From contig CANJMS010000003.1 of assembly GCA_947475825.1 (NCBI GenBank), positions 1 through 55,157 of the forward strand: a DNA stretch of 55,157 bases. The letters run 5' to 3'. The position numbers and the translations under genes were made by a program. The notes beneath the pieces are model-generated. The model worked only from the letters and a program-made list of their open reading frames with translations, was not told the DNA's origin and ran no database searches. The stretch comes from Nitrosomonadales bacterium. GTDB taxonomy: Bacteria; Pseudomonadota; Gammaproteobacteria; Burkholderiales; Gallionellaceae. Position 1 is the first letter of the stretch. Each line of letters begins with the position of its first letter. Shown here piece by piece: positions 38,110 to 50,100 of this stretch.

Positions 38110-39413
38110 AGAAGCTAAGCAAGTTGAGCATCGCTTTAGCGCAAGCCAGTGGCGCGCTTTTGGGTGCAACAGCCAGTACAGGACAAATTCACGCACAAGA
38201 GATTCCCTGGAAAATCGACAGTGCGATTCTTCATTATCAAGAATCTGGTGGTCGCGTGCGCGCGATTGAGCCCGTGGTTGCATTGAAAAAAGATTTCGGC
38301 GACGAATATATTTTTAGTACCAAGCTAGTATTGAATTCACTGACTGGTGCTTCGCCCAACGGTGCGCCGCCAGCTAATGTTGCACAAACCTTTACTGCAA
38401 CTTCTGGAGGCACCTCTTATACCGCAGCACCCGGGGAATTGCCCTTGGATAATTCGTTTAAGGATGCTCGTGGTGCATTATCTGCATCATGGCAGCAGCC
38501 CATTGCTCCCAACACGCGACTGAATGTCGGCGGAAATATTTCTGCTGAGTTGGACTTTTTATCCATTGCTGGCAATGCCGCTGTAGCAAAAGATTTCAAC
38601 AGCAAAAATACAACTTTATCGGCGGGACTCAATCTTGAGTACGATAGCATCAGCCCAATAGGCGGCGCACCCACACCTTTCACTCGGGCGAACTTAAAGC
38701 CAATTAGCACAGGAGATGGTAATGAAACCACCGACACAAAAATTGTTACCGATGTCCTATTTGGCGTAACACAGGTGCTCAGCCGACAGGCGATAATGCA
38801 ATTAAATTATTCTTTGTCGCTGGCGAGTGGCTATCAAACGGATCCCTATAAAATGTTGACTGTGCTCAACGCAAGCAATAATAATTTATTCAACCCGGCT
38901 TGGTATTTGTACGAAAAGCGACCCGACTCGCGCACCAAGCACAACGTATACAGCCAGCTTAAGTATCACTTGACCGAAGATGTGATTAATCTTTCCTACC
39001 GCTACACGACTGATAATTGGGGTATTTCATCGCATACTTTTGACACGCGTTATCGCTTTGAATTTGGTGGCAGTGGGGTGTACATCGAACCCCATGCACG
39101 CTGGTATACACAAACAGCAGCAGATTTTTACAAGCCCTATTTAATGCAAGGCGTGGATGTCATAGTGGGAGGTGCTGCCTTAATTCCATTTGCCACGGCA
39201 GATTCACGCCTATCGGCTTTTAATGCCACTACATTCGGTGCCAAGATTGGCATGGCGCTGGAAAATGAAACCGAGGTCAGTTTACGCGTGGAACAATATA
39301 AACAAGCAAACCAGACCATCAATACTTTAACTACTGGTGATTTGGCTGGGCAAAAATTGGCACCTGATTTGAGTGCGTTGATGGTGCAGATAGGTTTATC
39401 ATTTCGCTGGTAA
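38100..39413 (+). CDS. DUF3570 outer-membrane beta-barrel protein
   Basis: A roughly 437-residue exported protein. The N-terminus (KKLSKLSIALAQASGALLGA...IHAQ) is a signal peptide. The rest is rich in alternating beta-strand patterns (IDSAILHYQESGGRVRAIEP; VINLSYRYTTDNWGISSHTF; VYIEPHARWYTQT), and the last residues SFRW end in an aromatic, as in barrels recognised by BamA. The LVLNSLTGASPNGA segment is typical of DUF3570. The likely start is GTG at 38100, overlapping the DUF4266 stop, behind a G-rich ribosome site. A TTG at 38094 is also in frame. The transported or bound substrate is unknown. Confidence 0.88.
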   Translation: MQLKKLSKLSIALAQASGALLGATASTGQIHAQEIPWKIDSAILHYQESGGRVRAIEPVVALKKDFGDEYIFSTKLVLNSLTGASPNGAPPANVAQTFTATSGGTSYTAAPGELPLDNSFKDARGALSASWQQPIAPNTRLNVGGNISAELDFLSIAGNAAVAKDFNSKNTTLSAGLNLEYDSISPIGGAPTPFTRANLKPISTGDGNETTDTKIVTDVLFGVTQVLSRQAIMQLNYSLSLASGYQTDPYKMLTVLNASNNNLFNPAWYLYEKRPDSRTKHNVYSQLKYHLTEDVINLSYRYTTDNWGISSHTFDTRYRFEFGGSGVYIEPHARWYTQTAADFYKPYLMQGVDVIVGGAALIPFATADSRLSAFNATTFGAKIGMALENETEVSLRVEQYKQANQTINTLTTGDLAGQKLAPDLSALMVQIGLSFRW

Positions 39414-39458
39414 TCGGGCTATATAATTGCCCACATCCGCATTACTTATACACAGGTG

Positions 39459-40394
39459 ATGAGCAATCATTCCCCCACTAATTATTCGTTAAAAAAAATC
39501 GATGGCCGCTACGTTGGTAAGTTTGCAGCCATGGCGAGTCCGTGCGAAATTTTACTGGATCACACTGACCTAAAGCTGGCACACGCGCAAGTTAAAACCG
39601 CCGTGCAAGAGGCTTTGCGTATTGAACAAAAATTCAGCCGCTATCGCACCGACAATATTATTCATACACTCAACCATGCCAATGGCAAAGCTGTGCGGGT
39701 GGATGAAGAAACCGCACAACTCATTAATTTTTCCGCAACACTGCACGAATTATCTGACGGTGCGTTCGACATCACCTCAGGCGTATTGCGCCGCGTGTGG
39801 AAATTTGATGGCTCAGACCACATCCCCGATCCGCAAGCTATTTCCACGTTATTGCCGCTGATCGGCTGGCAACATGTGCATTGGAAATTGCCATACCTGC
39901 AACTACGCCCCGGCATGGAGATTGATTTCGGCGGCATCGGCAAAGAATACGCCGTTGATCGCGTATTTTTACAACTGGCAGAAATAGATGAGTGTGCATT
40001 ACTGGTCAATTTCGGCGGCGACTTGCGCGCCCGTGGGCCGTGCCGCAATGGCTCGCCATGGCAGGTAGGCATTGAATCCCCCTCAGCGCAAAAATCTACC
40101 TCACAAAATATTTCTACTGCACCCCAAGCAATACAAACCATCCCGCTAATAACAGGCGCACTCGCCACCAGCGGCGATGCGCGGCGATTTTTATTAAAAG
40201 ATGGCGTGCGCTACAGTCATATTCTCAATCCAAAAACTGGCTGGCCGATACAAAATGGCCCGCGCTCCGCCACCATCCTAGCCAAAGATTGCGTGCTCGC
40301 CGGAATGTTGGCCACGCTCACTTTGCTAGCAGGAAAAGAGGCGGAGATATTTTTGAATGAACAGGAAGATATAAAGGCTTGGTTGGTTTGGTAG
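39459..40394 (+). CDS. apbE: FAD:protein FMN transferase (ApbE family)
   Basis: A 311-residue ApbE-type enzyme that attaches FMN from FAD to a Thr/Ser of target proteins. Motifs: FDITSGVLRRVWKF, IDFGGIGKEYAVDR, LLVNFGGDLRARG, ALATSGDARRF and YSHILNPKTGWPI. Unlike the common periplasmic lipoprotein form, I see no signal peptide or lipobox (start MSNHSPTNYSLKKIDGRYVG), so it may act in the cytoplasm. It follows the DUF3570 gene by 45 bases and completes the set thioredoxin-DUF4266-DUF3570-ApbE. No gene with an obvious flavinylation motif or FMN-binding domain is present nearby, so the target is unclear. Confidence 0.92.
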   Translation: MSNHSPTNYSLKKIDGRYVGKFAAMASPCEILLDHTDLKLAHAQVKTAVQEALRIEQKFSRYRTDNIIHTLNHANGKAVRVDEETAQLINFSATLHELSDGAFDITSGVLRRVWKFDGSDHIPDPQAISTLLPLIGWQHVHWKLPYLQLRPGMEIDFGGIGKEYAVDRVFLQLAEIDECALLVNFGGDLRARGPCRNGSPWQVGIESPSAQKSTSQNISTAPQAIQTIPLITGALATSGDARRFLLKDGVRYSHILNPKTGWPIQNGPRSATILAKDCVLAGMLATLTLLAGKEAEIFLNEQEDIKAWLVW

Positions 40395-40441
40395 GGAATG
40401 TAGTAAATGAAACTACACCCCCAAACTCTAGTTGATCCAAT

Positions 40442-42466
40442 TTACTCCACCACTGGTTTACCCAACATCGCCTTCAGCCTCGCCAATTTATCCATGCCCT
40501 CGCCTTGTGTAACGACAGGTGCGGCATCGGCGTGATCTCCTGCATACACGAGTTCGCTCTCCGGCATTTCGTCCAGAAAACGGCTAGGCTCGCACACTGC
40601 CCATTCTTTGGCGCGTCTGCGGCGGGTGCAATAGCTGATCTGTAAACTTTTTTCAGCGCGGGTGATACCAACGTACATGAGGCGTCGCTCTTCTTCGATA
40701 CCGTTTTCATCGCTGTCACGGAAAGGCAAAATTTCTTCTTCTGCGCCGACGATAAATACGTGCGGGAATTCCAGTCCCTTGGCCGCGTGCAGCGTAGAGA
40801 GTGACACTGCATCGGGTTGCTCATCTTTGCCGTCGAGCATATTGATGAGGGCGATGGTCTGCACTAATTCAATTAAGGTTTTGTCATCCTGCTCGGATTT
40901 GCGTTTGAGCCAGCCGATAAAACTTTGCACGCTCTCCCATTTAGTTTCGGCCTGACGTGGTTCTTGTGTGTCAAACAGCCAATCCTCGTAGTTAATGGCG
41001 CGCAGCAATTCATCCAATACTTCACCACACGAATGCCCCGCTTGTCCGGGCGCGATTTTTTCAGGGTCGGCATGGTCTTGCAGGCGATTTATAAAATTGC
41101 AGAACAGCATTAGCTCCTCATGCTGACGCGGCGGCAAGTCATGCGCCATACGCGCTTCAAACGCCGCTTCAAATAAACTGAGATGCCGCCCACCCGCATA
41201 GCTGCCGAGCTTTTCTAACGTGACATTACCGATACCCCGTTTAGGCGTAGTAATGGCGCGGATGAAGGCGGGGTCGTCATCAGAATTTGCAATGAGGCGC
41301 AAATAGGAAGTGATGTCTTTTATTTCAGCGCGCTCAAAAAATGAGGTGCCGCCGCTGACGGTGTAAGGCACTTGCTCGCTGCGTAGTTGTTCTTCAAACG
41401 CGCGCGACAAATGATTGCTGCGATACAAAATTGCGTAGTCTGAATATTTTCCACGATGATCGAATTTATGCGCGATGATTTTCATCACTACACTCTCGGC
41501 TTCGTTCGCATCATCCCGCGCGGCATAGATGCGAATCGGGTCGCCAGTGCTGTGATCACTCCATAATTTTTTCTCGAACACTTTGGTGTTGTGGTTGATG
41601 AGATGGTTGGCGACCTTGAGGATGCGTTGCGAAGAGCGATAATTTTGTTCCAGTTTTATCACGCGCAGCTTGTCGTGGTCGCGTTGTAAATTGTGCAGGT
41701 TTTCAATGCTCGCACCGCGCCAGGCGTAAATCGCCTGATCATCATCGCCCACTACAGTAAAAGCCGAACGCAGATTCGCCAACAATTTAATCATTTGATA
41801 TTGGCAATCATTGGTGTCCTGATATTCATCCACCAACAGGTAACGCAACCGCAATTGCCAGCGCAGCAAGGCTTCTGGGTGCTGCTGAAAAAGTGTTACT
41901 GGCAGATAAATAAGATCATCAAAATCCACTGCTTGATAAGCACGTAGCGTTTCTTGGTAACGCACATAGCTGCGTGCATGAATTTTCTGCTCCTTATTGT
42001 CAGCAAGATCGATGGCCTGCTCAGGCAGAACAAAAGCCGATTTCCATTTCGAAATTTGCGTCTGTAGATCGCGTACTTCCTGTTTGTCTGAGGACGCTGA
42101 TAACTCGCTGCAAATCTTCCAGGTATCGCTGCTATCTAAAATTGAGAACTGCGGTTTATAGCCCAGCAACTTCGCTTCGGCGCGCAGAATACGCATACCC
42201 AGTGAATGAAAAGTGCTGATCACTAAATCTTTTGTGTTGATGTTTTTCAGCAGACTACTTACCCGCGCGCGCATTTCGTTGGCAGCCTTATTGGTAAAAG
42301 TAATCGCCGCAACGTCTCGTGGCGCATAGCCGCAGCCTTGAATTAAATGTGCAATTTTGTGCGTGATGACGCGCGTCTTGCCGCTGCCCGCACCGGCTAA
42401 TACCAGCAAAGGGCCATCGAGATAGGTCACCGCTTCGCGCTGCACGGGGTTGAGTTTGCTTAACAT
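40442..42466 (-). CDS. rep: ATP-dependent DNA helicase Rep
   Basis: A 674-residue superfamily 1A helicase. Walker A is GAGSGKT (about residues 25-31), motif Ia ITFTNKAANEM, motif II LLVDEYQDTND (about 212), motif III VGDDDQAIYAWRGA, motif IV KLEQNYRSSQRI, motif V VSLSTLHAAKGLEF and motif VI YVGITRAEKSL. Length and sequence suit Rep better than UvrD (about 720 residues). It unwinds 3' to 5' and removes proteins ahead of replication forks. It converges on apbE. The upstream neighbour is an IS110 scrap, then rpoC. Confidence 0.93.
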   Translation of the reverse strand: MLSKLNPVQREAVTYLDGPLLVLAGAGSGKTRVITHKIAHLIQGCGYAPRDVAAITFTNKAANEMRARVSSLLKNINTKDLVISTFHSLGMRILRAEAKLLGYKPQFSILDSSDTWKICSELSASSDKQEVRDLQTQISKWKSAFVLPEQAIDLADNKEQKIHARSYVRYQETLRAYQAVDFDDLIYLPVTLFQQHPEALLRWQLRLRYLLVDEYQDTNDCQYQMIKLLANLRSAFTVVGDDDQAIYAWRGASIENLHNLQRDHDKLRVIKLEQNYRSSQRILKVANHLINHNTKVFEKKLWSDHSTGDPIRIYAARDDANEAESVVMKIIAHKFDHRGKYSDYAILYRSNHLSRAFEEQLRSEQVPYTVSGGTSFFERAEIKDITSYLRLIANSDDDPAFIRAITTPKRGIGNVTLEKLGSYAGGRHLSLFEAAFEARMAHDLPPRQHEELMLFCNFINRLQDHADPEKIAPGQAGHSCGEVLDELLRAINYEDWLFDTQEPRQAETKWESVQSFIGWLKRKSEQDDKTLIELVQTIALINMLDGKDEQPDAVSLSTLHAAKGLEFPHVFIVGAEEEILPFRDSDENGIEEERRLMYVGITRAEKSLQISYCTRRRRAKEWAVCEPSRFLDEMPESELVYAGDHADAAPVVTQGEGMDKLARLKAMLGKPVVE

Positions 42467-42544
42467 TGGAGGGCCAAGATGATACCGAGGCTATTTACGC
42501 TTTATAGCTGGATGAGCGTCGAAGTATTACAACAAATGGGAATA

Positions 42545-42710
42545 ACAAAACGCACGTTTTGTGTAGTGCCGCGCCTGAATATATTTTTCAAAGGCAGCGA
42601 GATTGCGGCAGTTCAACGTTCCCAGCTTGGGGCATTTTGCCAACATGGTCAGGGTAGTCACCGCACCCTCGCCGGGAATGCATCGCAGCAGATCGGCCCC
42701 GGTTTGTCAC
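42545..42710 (-). pseudogene. IS110-family transposase fragment
   Basis: On the minus strand the frame reads ADLLRCIPGEGAVTTLTM-LAKCPKLGTLNCRNLAAF, matching the transposase_20 helix-hairpin-helix region of IS110 proteins (LxxIPGIGxxTAxxLLAE). Both ends are lost; the frame stops soon after. It lies between rep and rpoC and explains most of the 380-base gap there. It is a different part of the protein from the IS110 piece at 34196-34380. Confidence 0.7.
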
Positions 42711-42848
42711 ATATCCAATCCGCGTAAACGCCTGGTTAAACCGGGGATAATTTCGGTCATCCTCTTATTCAACCAAATGATTGGCTTTATTAAAAACTGG
42801 CAATAACATTAAGTAGCCCAATTTCCCCGTGCTATACAATTTTCCAGC

Positions 42849-45800
42849 CTATGCAAGCTCCTGAGTTTCTTCAGTTTGCACACTCTGCCCTGTTGTTGTG
42901 AAGCTCAGTGCCTGCTTGTGTCGCGCTGCATGATAGGCCAACCCTGTGCCCGCAGGAATCAAGCGTCCAACAATTACGTTTTCTTTTAATCCGCGTAAAT
43001 CGTCGCGCTTGCCCATAATTGCTGCTTCGGTCAACACGCGCGTGGTTTCTTGGAATGATGCCGCAGAAATAAACGAGTCAGTTGAAAGTGAAGCCTTGGT
43101 GATGCCCAACAGCATCGGGATGAACGATGCCGGACGTTTGCCTAATGCTGCAACACGTTCATTCTCGCGTAGAAACTCTGCACGCTCAACTTGTTCTTTC
43201 AGAATAAAGTTAGTATCGCCTTCATCGGTAATTTGCACGCGACGCAACATCTGCCGCACGATGACTTCAATATGTTTATCGCTGATCTTAACGCCTTGCA
43301 AACGGTATACATCCTGCACTTCGTCCGTAATATACCGTGCTAATTCTGGCACACCCAGCAAACGCAGAATGTCATGCGGATCACGCGGACCGTCGACAAT
43401 CATCTCGCCTTGATTCACCACTTGACCATCATGCACCAACACATGCTTGTCTTTGGTAATCAGGAATTCATGCGCGACCCCTTCAGCATCCGTAATCACC
43501 AGACGCTGCTTGCCTTTGGTGTCTTTACCAAATGATGCAGTACCGGTGACTTCAGCCAGAATGCCAGCATTCTTAGGCGAACGCGCTTCAAACAATTCTG
43601 CAACGCGCGGCAAGCCGCCGGTAATATCGCGCGTCTTGCTGATTTCCTGCGGGATACGCGCCAGCACATCACCTACACCAACTGGCTGTCCATCTGCCAC
43701 AGTAATAATAGAACCGGTTTGGAAGGTGACCGAAATAGCCAAATCAGTTCCAGCAATTTTGATTTCCTGACCCGCCGCATCCAGTAAGCGCACCAAAGGA
43801 CGCAACGCGCCTTTACCTTGCGTGCCAGCCCGTTTTGGATCAATTACTACCAGCGTTGATAAACCCGTTACTTCGTCTATCTGGCGCACAACCGTTACGC
43901 CTTCTTCAACATTTTCAAATCGTGCCTTACCTGCATATTCCGTAATAATCGGACGTGTATGCGGATCCCATGTAGCCAAGACTTCACCAGCACGAACAGA
44001 CTTACCTTCGCGCACAGTCAACATTGCACCATACGGCACTTTATGTAGCTCACGCTCGCGCCCGTGATCATCCACCACCATTACTTCGCCGCTGCGTGCA
44101 ACGACAACAACTTCGCCACGCGCAGTGCTGACGGTACGCATGTTGGCACTGTATTTAATTGCACCATTAGATTTACTTTCAACCTGGCTGGCTACGACGG
44201 TACGCGAAGCGGCACCGCCAATATGAAAGGTTCGCATGGTCAATTGAGTGCCCGGCTCACCAATGGATTGCGCGGCAATCACACCGACAGCCTCACCTAC
44301 GGTAACCAATCCGCCGCGACCTAAATCACGGCCATAACATTGCGCACACAAGCCATAGCGTGTATCGCACGTTAATGGGGTACGCACACTCACTTCGTCT
44401 ATGCCCAAAGCTTCTACGGTTTCTACCATAGTCTCATTCAACAGCGTGCCAGACTCGTACAGTGTCTCGCTATTTTCCGGATTGACAATATCCTTGTTGC
44501 AGACACGACCTAAAATACGTTCACGCAAGGATTCAATGACTTCACCACCTTCAACCAGCGCCCTAAGTGCTGCGCCATTGTTGGTTTTGCAATCATCTTC
44601 AGTTACAACCAAGTCTTGCGTTACGTCAACCAGACGGCGAGTTAAATAACCCGAATTTGCCGTTTTCAACGCTGTATCGGCCAGACCTTTACGCGCACCG
44701 TGCGTGGAAATAAAATACTGCAACATGTTCAGACCTTCGCGGAAGTTCGCGGTGATCGGAGTCTCAATAATCGAACCATCCGGCTTGGCCATCAAACCGC
44801 GCATCCCCGCCAATTGGCGTATTTGTGCGGCCGAACCACGCGCGCCGGAGTCTGCCATCATATAAATGGCATTGAATGATTCTTGCATCACGGGCTTGCC
44901 TTTTTTATCTGTAAGTGCCTCGCCGCTCTTACGATCAATAACCGCTTCGCTACCCAACTGGTCCATCATGGCTTTGGCCACGAGATCGCCAGTGCGTCCC
45001 CAGATGTCCACCACCTTGTTGTAGCGCTCACCTTGCGTAACCAGCCCTGAGGTATATTGCACGTCGATTTCGCGCACTTCTTTTTCGGCGGTGTTAATTA
45101 ATTCATTTTTCTGCGGCGGCACGAGCATGTCATCCAAACAGATGGAAATACCCGCGCGAGTCGCGTAGGTAAATCCGGTCGACATCAACTTGTCGGCCAT
45201 GATGACAGTGTCACGCAGGCCAGCAACGCGGAAGCTGGTGTTAATCAGACGCGAAATTTCTTTCTTCTTAAGCACTTTGTTAACCAGGCTAAAAGGCAGA
45301 CTGGCGGGCAGTATTTCGGAAAGAATGGCGCGGCCTATGGTCGTTTCGTAGCGTGTTAATTTATCTGTACCCACACCCTTTTCATTGTCCCCTTGTGGGG
45401 CATCGCGATGGGTTTCTTTAATACGCACTACCACTTTGGCTTGCAGATCAGCATGGCCGGATTGATAGGCGCGTAACGCTTCGGACACATCGGCAAACAT
45501 CGAACCTTCGCCCAGAGCACCAATTTTTTCACGCGTCATGTAGTACAAACCCAGCACAATGTCCTGCGATGGAACAATGATAGGCTCACCGTTGGCAGGC
45601 GACAGCACGTTATTGGAAGCCAGCATCAAAGTGCGGCACTCCATTTGCGCTTCCAGCGACAAAGGTACGTGTACCGCCATTTGGTCACCGTCGAAGTCGG
45701 CGTTGAACGCTGTACAAACCAGCGGATGAAGTTGTATTGCTTTGCCTTCAATCAAAATTGGCTCAAACGCCTGGATACCCAAACGGTGCAGCGTAGGCGC

Positions 45801-47075
45801 ACGATTCAGCAACACCGGATGTTCGCGGATTACGTCTTCCAGAATATCCCACACTACTGGCTCTTCCGCCTCGACCATTTTTTTGCCCGCTTTGATGGTG
45901 GTCGCCAAGCCTAGGATTTCCAGCTTGTGGAAAATAAAAGGCTTGAATAATTCCAATGCCATTTTCTTAGGCAAGCCGCATTGATGCAGCTTAAGTTGCG
46001 GACCCACAACGATGACGGAACGACCGGAATAATCAACGCGCTTACCTAGCAAGTTCTGGCGGAAACGACCGCCCTTACCTTTAATCATATCAGCCAGTGA
46101 TTTCAGCGGACGCTTGTTTGCGCCAGTCATGGCCTTGCCGCGACGACCGTTGTCCAGCAGTGAATCGACCGATTCCTGCAACATGCGCTTTTCGTTACGC
46201 ACAATAATTTCGGGGGCTTTTAATTCGAGCAAACGCTTCAATCGATTGTTGCGGTTAATCACGCGGCGATATAAATCGTTCAAATCCGATGTGGCAAACC
46301 GTCCACCATCCAGCGGTACCAGTGGCCGCAAATCGGGCGGCAACACGGGTAATACGGTCATAATCATCCACTCTGGCTTAATGCCAGAAGTTAAAAATGC
46401 TTCTAATATTTTTAAGCGCTTGGCGTATTTTTTGATTTTGGTTTCAGAGCCTGTTGCTTCCAATTCAGCGCGCAGTTTTTCTACTTCTGCTGGCACATCC
46501 AACGAATGCAACAGCGAGCGCACACCTTCTGCGCCCATGACAGCAGAAAATTCGTCGCCATATTTTTCCAGATTGGCGATGTAATCATCTTCGGACAAGA
46601 GTTGTCCGCGCTCCAGCGGGGTCATACCTGGCTCAGTCACCACAAATGCTTCAAAGTAAAGTACGCGCTCAATGTCACGTAGCGTCATATCCAACACCAT
46701 GCCCAAGCGTGAGGGCAGCGATTTTAAAAACCAGATATGCGCCACCGGACTAGCCAACTCAATATGCGCCATGCGTTCCCGGCGAACTTTAGACAACGTG
46801 ACTTCCACGCCACATTTTTCGCAAATTACACCGCGATGTTTTAAGCGCTTGTACTTGCCGCACAAACACTCATAATCTTTAATCGGACCGAAAACTTTAG
46901 CGCAGAACAAGCCATCACGTTCCGGCTTGAAGGTGCGGTAATTAATGGTCTCTGGTTTTTTAACTTCGCCATACGACCACGAACGAATTTTCTCGGGCGA
47001 GGCTAAGCCAATTTGAATTGAATCAAATTCTTCTTTTTGTGTAACTTGTTTGAATAAGTCCAACAATGCTTTCAT
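42849..47075 (-). CDS. rpoC: RNA polymerase subunit beta'
   Basis: A 1408-residue beta' subunit. The N-terminal zinc site is in [20 protein letters not shown] (about 70-90). The catalytic Mg-binding [12 protein letters not shown] is at about 460. The second zinc site is at about 815-900 ([11 protein letters not shown]), and the trigger-loop/bridge region includes [23 protein letters not shown] before the ATG gives a good ribosome site. It follows rpoB by 80 bases. The usual downstream neighbours rpsL-rpsG-fusA are not here; an IS110 scrap and rep follow instead. Confidence 0.99.
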   Translation of the reverse strand: MKALLDLFKQVTQKEEFDSIQIGLASPEKIRSWSYGEVKKPETINYRTFKPERDGLFCAKVFGPIKDYECLCGKYKRLKHRGVICEKCGVEVTLSKVRRERMAHIELASPVAHIWFLKSLPSRLGMVLDMTLRDIERVLYFEAFVVTEPGMTPLERGQLLSEDDYIANLEKYGDEFSAVMGAEGVRSLLHSLDVPAEVEKLRAELEATGSETKIKKYAKRLKILEAFLTSGIKPEWMIMTVLPVLPPDLRPLVPLDGGRFATSDLNDLYRRVINRNNRLKRLLELKAPEIIVRNEKRMLQESVDSLLDNGRRGKAMTGANKRPLKSLADMIKGKGGRFRQNLLGKRVDYSGRSVIVVGPQLKLHQCGLPKKMALELFKPFIFHKLEILGLATTIKAGKKMVEAEEPVVWDILEDVIREHPVLLNRAPTLHRLGIQAFEPILIEGKAIQLHPLVCTAFNADFDGDQMAVHVPLSLEAQMECRTLMLASNNVLSPANGEPIIVPSQDIVLGLYYMTREKIGALGEGSMFADVSEALRAYQSGHADLQAKVVVRIKETHRDAPQGDNEKGVGTDKLTRYETTIGRAILSEILPASLPFSLVNKVLKKKEISRLINTSFRVAGLRDTVIMADKLMSTGFTYATRAGISICLDDMLVPPQKNELINTAEKEVREIDVQYTSGLVTQGERYNKVVDIWGRTGDLVAKAMMDQLGSEAVIDRKSGEALTDKKGKPVMQESFNAIYMMADSGARGSAAQIRQLAGMRGLMAKPDGSIIETPITANFREGLNMLQYFISTHGARKGLADTALKTANSGYLTRRLVDVTQDLVVTEDDCKTNNGAALRALVEGGEVIESLRERILGRVCNKDIVNPENSETLYESGTLLNETMVETVEALGIDEVSVRTPLTCDTRYGLCAQCYGRDLGRGGLVTVGEAVGVIAAQSIGEPGTQLTMRTFHIGGAASRTVVASQVESKSNGAIKYSANMRTVSTARGEVVVVARSGEVMVVDDHGRERELHKVPYGAMLTVREGKSVRAGEVLATWDPHTRPIITEYAGKARFENVEEGVTVVRQIDEVTGLSTLVVIDPKRAGTQGKGALRPLVRLLDAAGQEIKIAGTDLAISVTFQTGSIITVADGQPVGVGDVLARIPQEISKTRDITGGLPRVAELFEARSPKNAGILAEVTGTASFGKDTKGKQRLVITDAEGVAHEFLITKDKHVLVHDGQVVNQGEMIVDGPRDPHDILRLLGVPELARYITDEVQDVYRLQGVKISDKHIEVIVRQMLRRVQITDEGDTNFILKEQVERAEFLRENERVAALGKRPASFIPMLLGITKASLSTDSFISAASFQETTRVLTEAAIMGKRDDLRGLKENVIVGRLIPAGTGLAYHAARHKQALSFTTTGQSVQTEETQELA

Positions 47076-47155
47076 GTGTAGCTCCTTTATTCAGAGGACA
47101 GAAGAAACAAACTCTATACGGGTAAGCGTTCAAGCAGAGTTACCCCTGCGATCAG

Positions 47156-50100
47156 TTAACTTCTGTCAGTGTGTCGTACCAAATCAATATCCAAACTCAG
47201 CGAACGAATTTCCTTGGTCAAGACATTAAACGACTCAGGCATACCAGCTTCAATTTTGTGATCGCCTTTAACAATGTTTTCATACACCTTGGTGCGTCCA
47301 ACTACGTCATCCGATTTAACTGTCAACATTTCCTGCAAGGTATATGCCGCGCCATACGCTTCTAACGCCCACACTTCCATCTCACCAAAACGCTGACCAC
47401 CAAACTGCGCTTTACCACCCAGCGGCTGCTGGGTCACCAAGCTGTAGGGACCAGTGGAACGCGCATGCATCTTGTCATCCACCAAGTGATGCAGCTTGAG
47501 TACGTGCATATAGCCAATGGTTATCGAGCGATCAAACGCATTGCCGGTATGTCCGTCGTACAAAGTAATTTGCCCGGAACGCGGCAAATCAGCCAGCTCC
47601 AGCATATCCTTGATTTCATCTTCATGCGCACCGTCAAACACAGGCGTGGCGAATGGCACGCCACCACGCAGGTTACGACACAACTCAATTACCTCATCAT
47701 CGGTGAAGGAAGCAAGTTCTGCGGCCTGCTCATTTTTGTAAATCTTGCCGAGGAAGGTGCGAACCTTTTCAATCTTGGTATTAGCTTCCAGCATTTTGGA
47801 AATTTTTTGTCCCAGGCCTTTAGCCGCCCAGCCCAGATGCGTCTCCAGAATTTGTCCGACGTTCATACGTGACGGTACGCCCAGCGGATTCAGCACTATA
47901 TCCACGGGTGTGCCATCCGCCATGTAGGGCATATCTTCTACTGGCACGATACGCGACACTACACCCTTGTTACCGTGCCGTCCCGCCATTTTGTCCCCGG
48001 GCTGAAGGCGGCGCTTAACGGCCACATACACTTTCACCATTTTTTGTACGCCCGCTTGCAACTCGTCACCTTGCGTTAATTTGCGTTTTTTCATTTCAAA
48101 AGCCGCGTCAAACTCGGTACGCTTTTGCGCTAGACCATCCTTGACCTGCTCCAGTTGCAGAGCCGCATCTTCGTTAGACAGGCGAATGTCGAACCAATGA
48201 TGATGTTCAATGCTGGATAGATAATCCTTGGTTAGCTTGCTACCTTTGGCCAGCTTCTTGGGTCCACCGTTCACTACTTTGCCCAACAGGAATTTACCCA
48301 AACGAGAAAATACGTCCTCTTCCACAATACGCATTTGATCTGACAAATCTTTCTTGTAACGCTTCAATTCGTCGTCAATAATTTGTTGTGCGCGTGCATC
48401 GCGTTGCAAGCCTTCACGCGTGAAAACCTGTACGTCGATAACCGTTCCAGATATTCCAGCAGACACTCGAAGACTGGTATCTTTTACATCCGAAGCTTTT
48501 TCACCAAAAATGGCGCGCAGGAGTTTTTCTTCCGGCGTGAGCTGCGTTTCGCCCTTGGGCGTAACCTTGCCCACCAGCACATCGCCCACGCTGACATCTG
48601 CACCGATATGCACAATGCCACACTCATCCAGGCGTGCCATTTGTCCTTCTGACAAATTGGGAATATCGCGGGTAATTTCTTCCGGACCCAACTTGGTATC
48701 ACGGGCAACTACGGTTAGTTCTTCGATATGTATAGAGGTGAAACGATCTTCCGCCACCACGCGCTCAGAAATCAAAATCGAATCTTCGTAGTTGTAACCG
48801 TTCCACGGCATAAATGCCACGAGCATGTTTTGTCCTAATGCCAGCTCGCCCATATCGGTGGATGCGCCGTCGGCAATCACGTCGCCACGTGCAATCAAGT
48901 CACCGATACGCACCAATGGTCGCTGGTTAATGTTGGTGTTCTGATTGGAACGGGTATATTTAGTCAGGTTGTAAATATCCACACCGACTTCGCCTGCCGT
49001 TGTCTCATTATCATTTACGCGCACTACAATACGTCCCGCATCGACGTAATCAACTCGTCCGCCACGCCAAGCCTGCACTGCCGTGCCAGAGTCAACCGCC
49101 ACAGTACGCTCAATGCCGGTACCGACCAAAGCTTTTTCTGCGCGCAAGCAAGGTACGGCTTGACGCTGCATGTTGGCTCCCATCAAGGCGCGGTTAGCAT
49201 CATCGTGTTCAAGGAACGGAATCAACGCAGCAGCGACCGATACCACCTGTGCGGGTGCTACGTCCATGTATTCGATATTCTCTGGTGCTGCCAGCACAAA
49301 TTCATTATGTTGGCGTGAAGAAATAACATCGTTGACAAATTTGCCTTTGTTATCCAACTCGGCATTCGCCTGTGCGATGGTAAATTTCCCCTCTTCAATA
49401 GCCGACAAATACTCAACCGTATCGGTCATGCGTGATTTAGTCACCTTGCTGTAAGGAGTCTCGATAAAGCCATAGGGATTGATGCGTGAATACAAAGCCA
49501 GTGAGTTAATCAAGCCAATGTTCGGGCCTTCCGGAGTTTCAATCGGGCACAAACGTCCATAATGCGTCGGATGCACATCTCGCACTTCAAAACCAGCACG
49601 CTCGCGCGTTAAACCACCGGGGCCCAGCGCAGAAATCCGCCGCTTGTGCGTAACTTCGGACAAAGGATTGGTCTGATCCATAAACTGCGACAGCTGACTG
49701 GAGCCAAAGAATTCTTTCACTGCCGCTGAAATAGGCTTAGCGTTAATCAAATCATGCGGCATTAAATTATCAGTTTCAGCCTGACCCAAACGTTCTTTGA
49801 CTGCTCGCTCAACCCGCGCCAGACCAGCGCGAAATTGATTTTCAGCGAGCTCGCCCACAGCGCGCACGCGACGATTACCCAGATGGTCAATATCATCTAT
49901 TTCGCCGCGTCCGTTGCGTAATTCAACTAATATTTTAATTACTGCCACAACGTCTTCATTAGACAGCGTCATCGCACCTGTCAATGAATCTACGCCGATG
50001 CGGCGATTAAATTTCATGCGGCCCACTGCCGATAAATTGTAACGCTCCTCAGAAAAGAACAGTCCATTGAACAGGTTCTCTACGGCATCTTCTGTAGGCG

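Noticed and set aside
38130-38180. ApbE flavinylation motif in the DUF3570 N-terminus (LGATAST)
   Set aside because: It lies in the signal peptide, which is removed, and lacks the preceding Ser/Thr-Gly of the known motif.
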